DNA of 5,657 bases, taken from contig JBBRVJ010000226.1 of NCBI GenBank assembly GCA_038246975.1, positions 1 to 5,657 of the forward strand, read 5' to 3'. Source of the stretch: JAIYDJ01 sp038246975. GTDB lineage: Bacteria > Pseudomonadota > Alphaproteobacteria > Rhodobacterales > Rhodobacteraceae. The notes beneath the pieces were generated by a model. That model was given only the letters and a program-made list of their open reading frames with translations. It ran no database searches and was not told the DNA's origin. Positions 1 through 5,657 of this stretch are shown piece after piece. How positions within the stretch are numbered: the stretch's first letter is position 1; each line of letters opens with the position of its first letter. Made by a program: the position numbers and the translations under genes.

Positions 1-935
1 GCAATATCATCATCCGTCACCGCCAGCCCGCACGCCAGTCGTTCCAGCACCCAATCGGCGCCATTCAGCGCAGGCGAGCGCGCGCACCCCGGCAATCCGA
101 TCACCGGGCGCACACCCAAAGACCCGAGAAAAAGCAGGTTGCCGGGGTCCACCGGCATCCCGAACCGCGCGACATGTCCTCCGGCCAACCGCACTGCTTG
201 TGGCGCGGTGTCGTGCAAGTCCGACGTGGCCGATCCGGTCAGGATCATCAGAATCTCGCCCTCGCAGGCCGCCAACGCCGCCGCGATCGCCCCCGCTACG
301 TGCGGCACGACCGAAACTCCTGCCAGCCGCATCCCCAGTGCCCGCACCCGCGTCTCCATCGCGCGCCGCCCCTTGACGCCCAGCTTGGGGTCCTGCCCCG
401 GCACCTCGGTCAGGATCAACCCCGCCGTCCGCCGCATCACCGGCACGACCCGGATCGCCCCCCGCGCCAGATCGCAAGCCCGCGCCAGCGCCGCCCCGTC
501 GACCGCATAGGCGATGATCTTGACGGTCCCCGCCAAAGTGCCCCGCCCAACCCGCGAGAACGGCGCCAGCGTGGCCAGCGTGATCGCCGGTTCGACCCGG
601 TTCAGCGCCTGCACTGCCGCCACATCCACCGCCACGATGCCCGGCCCCACCGCGTTCAGATTGACCCGCCCGGTAAAGGCCGCAGACACCGACAGGCCCT
701 GCGCGGCAGGATCAGGCACCAAAGCCCGCGCCAGCGCCGCCGCCGCCCGGTCCTCGCTCACATCGCCGGGGTCCAGCGATGCGACCGTGACCTCGGCCAC
801 CCCCCACTCCGCCAATCGCAACAGATCGTCCGCCACCAGAACCGACCCCTTCCGCAACCGCCCCTCACCCCCGCCCACCGAATGGGCCAGAATTGCACCC
901 AAGGCCTCCGACAGCGGAACCGGCCCGAACCTCAT
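1..935 (-). CDS. Molybdopterin-binding protein, N-terminal part (probably fused to a MobA/MocA-like nucleotidyltransferase), runs off the left edge
   Basis: The frame is open from an ATG at 935-933 to the window edge, giving 311 complete codons and no stop. The protein starts MRFGPVPLSEALGAILAHSV, followed by an LRKG turn (residues 27-30), typical of the MoeA-like/MoCF molybdopterin-binding family. Other family-like blocks are TGRVNLNA (88-95), VKIIAYAV (138-145), ILTGSATSD (232-240, the molybdopterin-binding loop), GMPVDPGNLLFLG (259-271) and GLPGCARSPALNGADW (280-295). I recall these blocks, in this order, from the alphaproteobacterial molybdopterin-binding/glycosyltransferase-family-2 fusion of about 500-550 residues. 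There a C-terminal MobA/MocA-like domain would attach a nucleotide to the cofactor. That domain is outside the window, so the cytidylyltransferase role (CO dehydrogenase uses molybdopterin cytosine dinucleotide) is inferred. The ATG overlaps the xdhC stop as ATGA, indicating translational coupling. A GGGG run lies directly before the ATG, but there is no well-spaced Shine-Dalgarno. The product should be cytoplasmic. Confidence 0.85.
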   Translation of the reverse strand, partial: MRFGPVPLSEALGAILAHSVGGGEGRLRKGSVLVADDLLRLAEWGVAEVTVASLDPGDVSEDRAAAALARALVPDPAAQGLSVSAAFTGRVNLNAVGPGIVAVDVAAVQALNRVEPAITLATLAPFSRVGRGTLAGTVKIIAYAVDGAALARACDLARGAIRVVPVMRRTAGLILTEVPGQDPKLGVKGRRAMETRVRALGMRLAGVSVVPHVAGAIAAALAACEGEILMILTGSATSDLHDTAPQAVRLAGGHVARFGMPVDPGNLLFLGSLGVRPVIGLPGCARSPALNGADWVLERLACGLAVTDDDI

Positions 936-1900
936 CCCCGTCGCAGCCGCAACGTCATCTGCGCAAGGATCGACACTGCAATTTCGGCCGGGGTCTTTGC
1001 CCCGATATCCAGACCGACCGGCGCGTTGAGTCGGGCAATCTCGGCTTGGGTGAACCCTTCGGCCAGCAAGCGTTCGACCCGCTTGGCATGGGTCCGCGTC
1101 GACCCCAGACACCCGATATAGAACGCAGGGCAACGCAAGGCCTGCCGGATCGCGGGATCGTCCAGCTTGGGGTCGTGGGTCAGCGTGACAATCGCGGTGC
1201 GCGCGTCGGGAGCCAAAGCGGCCAGCGCCTCGTCCGGCCAGTCTTCCGACACGACCTCGCCCGGAAACCGCGCCGCCGACCCGAACGCCCCACGCGGGTC
1301 GATCAGGACAGGGTCATAGCCGCAGGCGCGGGCCAGCGGCAAAAGGCTTTGCGCGATATGCACCGCACCGACCACGATCAACCGCAACGGCGGGTTGTGC
1401 ACGGCGATGAACTGCCCGTCGTCCACGCCCGACCTGTCGGACCGCAACCGGTCGGCAACCTCGAGCCCGTCAGACAAGCGGTGATCAAAGCGGACCAGAT
1501 CGGTGATCAGCGCCACCGCCCGCTTTTGCGCCCGCGCTGTGACAAGATCGGCCAGAACCGAAGGGGTCAGCGCCGCTCCAACCGGCTCAACCAGAACCCG
1601 GATCGAGCCACCACAGGCCAACCCGACAGCAAACGCCGTCTCGTCACTGACGCCAAAAGTCAACAGCCGCGGCTTGCCATCCAGAAGGGCGGCCTCGGCC
1701 TCCGCCACGACCGCGCCCTCGACACAGCCGCCCGAGACCGAGCCCATCATCTGCCCGTCGCCCGCCACAACCAACTGACTGCCCGCCTGACGCGGAGCAG
1801 AGCCCCAGGTTTCGATGACCGTGGCCAGAACAGCACCGCGCCCGGCCTGATGCCAGGCGAGCGCGGTTTCGGGGATCATTTCGGTTTGTGATGCGTCCAT
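932..1900 (-). CDS. XdhC/CoxI-family molybdenum cofactor insertion protein
   Basis: This is 322 residues from ATG 1900-1898 to TGA 934-932, the usual length for the family. The N-terminal XdhC_CoxI domain (about 10-108) carries TWGSAPRQAGSQLVV (31-45), GSVSGGCVEGAV (53-64) with Cys59, and LACGGSIRVLVEP (94-106) with Cys96. The C-terminal Rossmann-like XdhC_C domain (about 172-318) has LIVVGAVHIAQSL (174-186), DPRGAF (201-206), YIGCLGSTRTHAKR (261-274) and TPAEIAVSILAQM (303-315). Known for the family: Rhodobacter capsulatus XdhC binds the molybdenum cofactor, protects it while it is sulfurated and delivers it to xanthine dehydrogenase. CoxI/CoxF homologues accompany CO dehydrogenase genes, so CoxI is a reasonable alternative name. 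I chose ATG 1900 because homology begins just after it; a longer frame starting with GTG at 2023 would run through the REP-like repeat. ATG 1879 is an alternative start. No clear Shine-Dalgarno precedes either. The downstream gene overlaps by four bases, so the two probably form one transcript. Confidence 0.92.
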   Translation of the reverse strand: MDASQTEMIPETALAWHQAGRGAVLATVIETWGSAPRQAGSQLVVAGDGQMMGSVSGGCVEGAVVAEAEAALLDGKPRLLTFGVSDETAFAVGLACGGSIRVLVEPVGAALTPSVLADLVTARAQKRAVALITDLVRFDHRLSDGLEVADRLRSDRSGVDDGQFIAVHNPPLRLIVVGAVHIAQSLLPLARACGYDPVLIDPRGAFGSAARFPGEVVSEDWPDEALAALAPDARTAIVTLTHDPKLDDPAIRQALRCPAFYIGCLGSTRTHAKRVERLLAEGFTQAEIARLNAPVGLDIGAKTPAEIAVSILAQMTLRLRRG

Positions 1901-1917
1901 GTGCAGGACTATGCGGC

Positions 1918-1943
1918 GGGGGGCCGACCAAAACCAGCCCCCC
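1918..1943 (-). other. G/C hairpin in the leader of the XdhC-family gene
   Basis: GGGGGGC at 1918-1924 pairs with GCCCCCC at 1937-1943, a 7-bp stem with a 12-base loop. On the minus strand the stem ends 17 bases before the chosen ATG at 1900. No T-run follows, so it is a poor intrinsic terminator. If transcribed it would be a stable structure just upstream of translation initiation, in a leader with no clear Shine-Dalgarno. A regulatory role is inference only. Confidence 0.4.
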
Positions 1944-1964
1944 AAGACCAAAGGACAATTGTCT

Positions 1965-2035
1965 GGCGTAGGGTGCGTGCTTGCACGCACCGCCCGACAG
2001 TCCGCAGCGGTGCGTGCAAGCACGCACCCTACGCC
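1965..2035. repeat. Inverted pair of REP-like hairpins (BIME-like element)
   Basis: Two 29-base arms, 1965-1993 and 2007-2035, are perfect reverse complements separated by 13 bases. Each arm is also a hairpin by itself: GGTGCGTGC, a two-base loop, then GCACGCACC (1972-1991 and 2009-2028), differing only in the loop (TT or AA). A GTAG tetranucleotide lies on the outer side of each hairpin: 1968-1971 on the plus strand and 2032-2029 on the minus strand. GTAG next to a short hairpin, with two units in opposite orientation, is the known layout of REP sequences and BIMEs, which are moved by RAYT (REP-associated Y1 transposase) enzymes. The element sits 12 bases past the ompA-like stop and 64 bases before the xdhC-family start. 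There is no T-run, so classical intrinsic termination is unlikely. Effects on mRNA 3'-end stability or attenuation are possible. I see no other copy in this window, so genome-wide repetition is unproven. Confidence 0.75.
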
Positions 2036-2047
2036 TGTGGCAGACGT

Positions 2048-4255
2048 TCAGTTCGACGCCACCCGCATCAGCGGCGTGATGATCCGCACGGCCACGCGGC
2101 GGTTGGCGCGCTCGTCGCGTTCGGTCTGAACCCGCAACTCGCTTTCGCCATACCCCTGCACCACCAGATTTTCCGGCGGCACATCGAAGTATTCGGTCAG
2201 CGCCAGCGCCACCGATTCCGCCCTTCGGTCCGACAAGGCCAGGTTCAGCGACCCTGACCCCACTGCATCGGTATGGCCTTCGATCAGAAACACTTCACCC
2301 GGATTGGCGTCGATCATGTCGGTGATCAGCCCACCCAGATCGGCCAGCTTTTCGGCCTCCGTCACCTTGATCGCCGACGATCCGGAATCGAACGTGATGG
2401 TGTCCACGTCGATCGTCGCCGCCAGGGCCCGCACCTGCGCAATCTCGCGTATCTGGCGCAGGCTGAAGCTGCGACCGAGGCTCTTGGCCTCCTCCGCCGC
2501 CAACCGGGCCTTCAGCGCCGCATTCCCGTCATTGGTCGAAATCGTCACGCGGTCGATGCGCGGGCGGGGCAATTCGCTGATGATGATCGGGCGTTCCTGC
2601 TCAAGATCGTCGATCAACACCAGTTCGCGGCCCCGGTCGTCATAAGCTGCGCGCCGCAAAACCCGACCCGAGGCATCGCGAACGGTCACGATCTGCGTGC
2701 CGTCTGCCTTTTCCACGATAGTCCGGGTCGATCCGTCGCGATAGCTTTCGGTTCGCACGGTCGATCCTGGCTGACGGATCAGCGTATCGTCGTCCTTGTA
2801 GACCTGGTATCCGCCGTCCCGGTCGCGCACCACCACACGGTCGCCGGTGTTCGACACCACTTCGCGCCCGTCTTTCAGGATGGCACCGACGACCAGAGCC
2901 CCCAGTGCAATCAGCCCGACCTTCTCCAGATTGGACAGGCCGGATTTTCTGTCCTCGCCGACCTTGACCGGTGCTCTTGTGAACTCCTGATCCGAACTGC
3001 GCGTATCTGCTTCGGTCACCGTCTGAGTCGTGACCTGCGCGTCCGGCGATGCGGCCACGTCCGACGGTTTCTGACCTTCGGCAGGTGCCTCGACCGCAGC
3101 CGCAGCCGCCGCTTCGGGAGCAGCGGCCTGCGTGGCGGGGGTTTCCTCCAACACCGCCGTCAGGGCGTCAACTTCGGTTGTAGTCGGCACGAGCACCTCG
3201 ACCGGGCTATCGGGATTGACTTCCCCGGTGTCCGACATCGCAGCATCGCCCGCGTCTTCCGACGAAACAGGCGTGTCAGGCGCGATTGCAACCGGGTCGG
3301 TCACAGCGACGGCCGCCGCAGCCGCGGCGGCGTCTTCTGCCGCCTTGGCGGCCACGTCGGCATCGGCCTGTGCAGCGGCGGCGGCGGTCGCATCGGCATC
3401 GGCCTGCACCTGAGCAGCCGCAGCGGCATCCGCCTCGGCCTGCGCCGCCGCAGCAGCCGCCGCATCCCCATCAGCCAGCGCAGCAGCTGCCTTGGCGGTT
3501 GCGTCCGTCTGCGCCTGTGCTGCCGCATCCGCAGCCGCAGCAGCGTCAGACGCCGCCTTGGCCGCAGCATCCGCTTCGGCCTGTGCCGCAATCGCAGCCG
3601 CCGCTGCATCAGCATCAGCCTCGGCCTGCGCGGCGGCGGTTGCATCGGCGTCTGCCTGAGCGGCAGCGTTTGCGGCTGCGTCAGCTTCGTCAGCAGCGGC
3701 GGCTGCAGCTTCGGCATCGGTCTCGGCCTGCGCGGCGGCGGCGGAATCCGCCTCCATCTGCGCCGCAGCAGCCGCGTCTGCCTCTGCTTGCGCCGCGGAA
3801 GCAGCAGCGTCGGCTTGCGCTGCGATGGCAGCAGCAGCGGCAGCGGCATCTGCGTCGGCCTGCGCGATAGCAGCGGCAGCGGCATCGGCGTCAGCTTGAG
3901 CCGTCGCAGCGGCAGCGGCATCTGCGTCAGCTTGAGCCGTCGCAGCGGCAGCAGCATCGGCGTCAGTTTGAGCCGTCGCAGCCGCAGCGGCATCCGCATC
4001 GGCTTGCGCCGCGATGGCGGCAGCAGCAGCCGCAGCATCGACCTCGGCATTCGCTTCAGCACGCGCATCCTTGCGCAGTTGCTTGCGTATCTCCTTCAGA
4101 TCACACGGCACGTCCGCCGTAGGCTCACACAGAACCGTGCCGTCGTCGGCCACGACCTTGCCATCGTCCATCATGGTCTGCGCCATCAGGGGCATCGGGG
4201 TCGAAAACGCCAAAGCCACCGATAGCGCGGTGGTCGAGGTCAAGAGTCGTTTCAT
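2048..4255 (-). CDS. Secreted OmpA-family protein with long Ala/Asp/Gln-rich repeat region
   Basis: This is 735 residues, ATG 4255-4253 to TGA 2050-2048. Residues 1-26 are a signal peptide: MKRL, a hydrophobic core, then a likely cleavage after PLMAQ. A short segment with Cys43 and Cys51 (possible disulfide) and a basic stretch, KEIRKQLRKDAR (54-65), follows. Residues about 72-318 are almost only Ala, Asp, Glu, Gln and Thr, with very few Lys, so probably acidic and helical. Residues 319-438 are an acidic, Pro/Thr-rich linker. Residues 446-460 are a short hydrophobic stretch flanked by Lys. Residues 462-550 hold repeated short beta-like DG turns (RDRDGGY, YRDGSTR, KADGTQ, YDDRGRE). The OmpA_C domain (about 618-728) has TFDSGSSAI, EGHTD, NLALSDRRAESV (671-682) and RANRRVAV. 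Asp663 and Arg678 match the Asp/Arg that bind diaminopimelate in OmpA homologues. It should anchor to peptidoglycan in the periplasm; its cellular job is unknown. It has a good ribosome binding site. Its repeat region is far longer than a plain OmpA-like protein needs. Confidence 0.93.
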   Translation of the reverse strand: MKRLLTSTTALSVALAFSTPMPLMAQTMMDDGKVVADDGTVLCEPTADVPCDLKEIRKQLRKDARAEANAEVDAAAAAAAIAAQADADAAAAATAQTDADAAAAATAQADADAAAAATAQADADAAAAAIAQADADAAAAAAAIAAQADAAASAAQAEADAAAAAQMEADSAAAAQAETDAEAAAAAADEADAAANAAAQADADATAAAQAEADADAAAAAIAAQAEADAAAKAASDAAAAADAAAQAQTDATAKAAAALADGDAAAAAAAQAEADAAAAAQVQADADATAAAAAQADADVAAKAAEDAAAAAAAVAVTDPVAIAPDTPVSSEDAGDAAMSDTGEVNPDSPVEVLVPTTTEVDALTAVLEETPATQAAAPEAAAAAAVEAPAEGQKPSDVAASPDAQVTTQTVTEADTRSSDQEFTRAPVKVGEDRKSGLSNLEKVGLIALGALVVGAILKDGREVVSNTGDRVVVRDRDGGYQVYKDDDTLIRQPGSTVRTESYRDGSTRTIVEKADGTQIVTVRDASGRVLRRAAYDDRGRELVLIDDLEQERPIIISELPRPRIDRVTISTNDGNAALKARLAAEEAKSLGRSFSLRQIREIAQVRALAATIDVDTITFDSGSSAIKVTEAEKLADLGGLITDMIDANPGEVFLIEGHTDAVGSGSLNLALSDRRAESVALALTEYFDVPPENLVVQGYGESELRVQTERDERANRRVAVRIITPLMRVASN
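3834..4013 (-). repeat. Five tandem 36-bp units encoding a 12-residue Ala/Asp/Gln repeat
   Basis: Five contiguous 36-base units lie at 3834-3869, 3870-3905, 3906-3941, 3942-3977 and 3978-4013. The middle three differ from one another by only 1-3 bases; the outer two differ from them at about 6-7. The spacing also holds in the protein: residues 94, 106, 118 and 130 each begin a copy of [T/I]AQ[A/T]DADAAAAA. The three inner units are close to identical at synonymous positions too, which suggests recent duplication by slippage or recombination. The unit length is a multiple of three, so copy-number change keeps the reading frame. This is the most regular part of a longer degenerate repeat region encoding residues about 72-318. 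Confidence 0.85.
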
Positions 4256-4262
4256 TGAAATA

Positions 4263-4268
4263 TCCTTT
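4263..4268 (-). promoter_or_regulatory. Ribosome binding site of the OmpA-family gene
   Basis: The minus strand reads AAAGGA here, seven bases before ATG 4255-4253. This is a strong Shine-Dalgarno match at good spacing. It fixes the start and shows that the gene is translated independently of the upstream coxE-like gene. Confidence 0.8.
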
Positions 4269-4295
4269 CAAGCAGCCGGTCCATGCGCAGCGACC

Positions 4296-4308
4296 CGGCG
4301 ATTCGCCG
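4296..4308. other. Short CGGCGA/TCGCCG palindrome in the ompA-like leader
   Basis: CGGCGA, one central base and TCGCCG form a 13-base inverted repeat, 41 bases upstream of the ompA-like start. It directly adjoins a second small inverted repeat, GTAG-CC-CTAC (4308-4317). Both could be chance in such GC-rich DNA. The one-base centre argues against a stable RNA hairpin. It could be a protein-binding site. Confidence 0.2.
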
Positions 4309-4359
4309 TAGCCCTACACCAACACGTCCGGATAACGATCTGTTAGGCAGCATGGTTCC

Positions 4360-4374
4360 TGATATGCGATATCA
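4360..4374. promoter_or_regulatory. Perfect 15-bp palindrome, possible operator
   Basis: TGATAT-GCG-ATATCA is a perfect inverted repeat with 6-bp arms and a 3-base centre. It is AT-rich in a strongly GC-rich setting. It lies 21 bases past the coxE-like stop and about 105 bases before the ompA-like start, where an operator for an independent promoter could be. I could not identify a convincing -35/-10 pair, and I do not recognise the motif as the site of a named regulator. Operator status is inference. Confidence 0.35.
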
Positions 4375-4395
4375 CGCCGTCCGCCTTCTGACCGA

Positions 4396-5657
4396 TCATG
4401 CCCGATTTGATCTGTCATCCCCCAGCAGCAGCATCAGGCGCGCCTTGTCGCCACTGTCTCCGGGGTCCGAGATCGCCGCCGCCAGTGCCTGCAACGACGC
4501 GATGGAATGGCTGGCCCGAAACGCATCGACATGCGGCAGCATCGCCCGGATACCCGCTGCGCGCGGCACGAACCCGTCCCAGCGCAGCAAGGGGTTCAGC
4601 CAGATCAACCGCCGCGCCGACAGGTGCAGGCGGTGCATTTCCGCCGACAGCAAGGCTGTGTCGTCACGGTCCAGCCCATCCGTGATCAGCAAGACCACCG
4701 ACCCCTGCCCCAACACCCGGCGCGACCAGTCGCGGTTGAAGTCGTGCAGCGCAGCCCCGATCCGCGTGCCGCCCGACCAGTCCTGCGCCTGCGCCCCCGC
4801 AGCCTTGAGCGCCGCATCGACATCGCGTGCCGCCATATGGCGCGTGATGTTGGTCAGCCGCGTGCCAAAGGTGAACCCATGCACCTTTGCCCAGCCCTGA
4901 CCGGATGCGTTGGCCACCGCATACACGAAATGCAGCACCATCCGGCTATACTGGCTCATCGACCCCGAGATATCGCAGATCACCACCAGATTGGGCCAGC
5001 GCAGGCGCGGTGCCTTGCGCGCCAGCGCCATCACCTCGCCCCCGGTGCGCAAACTGCCCCGCAAGGTGCGCCGCAGATCGACCACCGCCCCTTGCGCCGA
5101 GGCCGCCATCCGCCGCGAGGGCAAGGGTTTGACGGGCAGCGTCAGCCGCGCCAGCATCCGCTTGGCCTCGGCCATTTCGGCCCCGGTCATCTGTTCGAAA
5201 TCCAGCGTTTTCAGTCGCTCGATCGCCGACTGCGTGGCCACCGCGTCAATCTCGATCTCCTCGGGCGGCTTGTCAGCCTCGGCAGGCATCAGATCGGCGG
5301 CGGCATCGGCCAGCAGCGCCTCGGCGGCGCGCTTTTCGCCCGCATCCGCCGCGCGGTCCTCGTGACTGCCGCGCACCTGCGGCAACAACAGGCTCATCAT
5401 GTGTTCCAGATAGCGCGGATCGCGCCAGAACAGGCGGAACACCTGATCGAACACCACCCGCTCCTCGGGGCGCGAGATGAACACCGCCGCCAGCGTCGCG
5501 TGAAAGTCCGACCGCAGCGAAAACCCGGCCAGCGCCACCGCCCGCACCGCATCGACCACCCGCCCCGGCCCGATCGGCAACCCCGCCCGCCGCAAGGCGC
5601 GCGCAAAGTGGGTGATGTTGTGCGCCAGCTTGCCGTCGTCCGGCAGCGCGCTATCCA
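4396..5657 (-). CDS. coxE: CoxE-type VWA-domain protein, probable molybdenum hydroxylase / CO dehydrogenase maturation factor
   Basis: The frame is open from the right edge to TGA 4398-4396. The first visible bases are TG (5657-5656), then DSALPDDGKLAHNITHFARA, a typical start for this family. The cut codon is therefore very likely the start, giving 420 residues with one base missing. A TTG at 5595 also opens this frame but would remove conserved sequence such as LAHNITHFARALRRAGLP. The N-terminal half has CoxE-like VFRLFWRDPRYLEHMM (about 73-88). The C-terminal VWA domain carries the metal-site (MIDAS) motif DISGS (229-233), Thr298 in GGTRIG and Asp327 in TDG, so the site looks intact. In Oligotropha carboxidovorans, CoxD (AAA+ ATPase) and CoxE help build the Cu-S-Mo active site of CO dehydrogenase. 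A MoxR-type coxD partner is expected just upstream, outside the window. The client could instead be another xanthine dehydrogenase-family enzyme. No Shine-Dalgarno is visible, because upstream DNA is absent. Confidence 0.88.
   Translation of the reverse strand, partial: DSALPDDGKLAHNITHFARALRRAGLPIGPGRVVDAVRAVALAGFSLRSDFHATLAAVFISRPEERVVFDQVFRLFWRDPRYLEHMMSLLLPQVRGSHEDRAADAGEKRAAEALLADAAADLMPAEADKPPEEIEIDAVATQSAIERLKTLDFEQMTGAEMAEAKRMLARLTLPVKPLPSRRMAASAQGAVVDLRRTLRGSLRTGGEVMALARKAPRLRWPNLVVICDISGSMSQYSRMVLHFVYAVANASGQGWAKVHGFTFGTRLTNITRHMAARDVDAALKAAGAQAQDWSGGTRIGAALHDFNRDWSRRVLGQGSVVLLITDGLDRDDTALLSAEMHRLHLSARRLIWLNPLLRWDGFVPRAAGIRAMLPHVDAFRASHSIASLQALAAAISDPGDSGDKARLMLLLGDDRSNRA

Noticed and set aside
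10..477. 155-residue minus-strand open frame in another register
   Set aside because: It is in a different frame from the molybdopterin-binding protein, whose frame carries clear family motifs. Its Gly/Arg/Asp-rich product is typical of shadow frames in GC-rich DNA.
174..1891. Several long plus-strand open frames opposite the molybdopterin-binding and xdhC-family genes
   Set aside because: They are Arg/Pro/Gln-rich antisense shadows without recognisable domains, opposite well-supported minus-strand genes.
1901..2023. N-terminal extension of the xdhC-family protein to a GTG at 2023
   Set aside because: The extra 41 codons translate the REP-like repeat and the leader hairpin and show no family similarity. 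Homology starts just after ATG 1900.
1965..2035. Intrinsic transcription terminator
   Set aside because: The inverted repeat is strong, but no T-run follows it on either strand, and each arm also folds alone in the REP manner.
1899..2257. Plus-strand small open frames crossing the REP-like element
   Set aside because: They read through inverted repeats into antisense ompA sequence and have no start signal or conserved motif.
3834..4013. CRISPR array
   Set aside because: The 36-base units are contiguous without spacers and encode a 12-residue protein repeat in frame.
3301..4068. 255-residue minus-strand frame rich in Leu, Pro and Arg
   Set aside because: It is an out-of-frame reading of the alanine repeats and has no motif or start signal.
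2273..4225. 650-residue plus-strand open frame antisense to the OmpA-like gene
   Set aside because: Its Arg/Gly/Ser-rich product is what the reverse complement of GCN-rich alanine repeats gives. It has no recognisable domain, and the minus-strand frame has a signal peptide, ribosome binding site and OmpA domain.
4396..5595. TTG at 5595 as the start of the CoxE-like gene
   Set aside because: The frame stays open upstream and encodes conserved CoxE-like N-terminal sequence up to a probable start codon at the window edge.

Overview
The window is GC-rich, and every gene I can support lies on the minus strand, so transcription runs from right to left. Codon use, the protein families and their close resemblance to Rhodobacterales sequences (Roseobacter/Paracoccus-like alphaproteobacteria) suggest a fragment of an alphaproteobacterial chromosome. 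That placement rests on recalled family resemblance, not on a search.

Reading in transcription order: (1) 5657-4396 is a CoxE-type von Willebrand factor A (VWA) protein, complete except for the first base of its probable start codon. (2) 4395-4256 is a 140-base gap with a perfect 15-bp palindrome and a good ribosome binding site. (3) 4255-2048 is a 735-residue secreted OmpA-family protein. It has about 245 residues of Ala/Asp/Gln-rich repeats, a short hydrophobic segment, a beta-rich region and a C-terminal peptidoglycan-binding domain. (4) 2047-1901 is a 147-base gap holding two inverted REP-like hairpins (BIME-like) and a separate G/C hairpin. (5) 1900-932 is an XdhC/CoxI-family molybdenum-cofactor insertion protein. 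(6) 935-1 overlaps it by ATGA and is the N-terminal part of a molybdopterin-binding protein. This is usually fused to a MobA/MocA-like nucleotidyltransferase, which would lie past the left edge.

Three of the four genes fit maturation of a molybdenum hydroxylase of the xanthine dehydrogenase / aerobic CO dehydrogenase family. CoxE, with a MoxR-type AAA+ partner (CoxD) expected just upstream, acts on the apo-enzyme. The XdhC protein carries and protects the cofactor. The last protein probably helps make the dinucleotide form of the cofactor. The structural genes are not in the window, so the client enzyme is inferred.

The unexpected part is the OmpA-like envelope gene in the middle of this set. 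It has its own ribosome binding site and is bounded by a palindrome on one side and a REP-like pair on the other. Its repeats include a 36-bp tandem array that looks recently expanded. I see no complete new system. The best leads are the repeat-bearing envelope protein, its placement, and the REP-like element.
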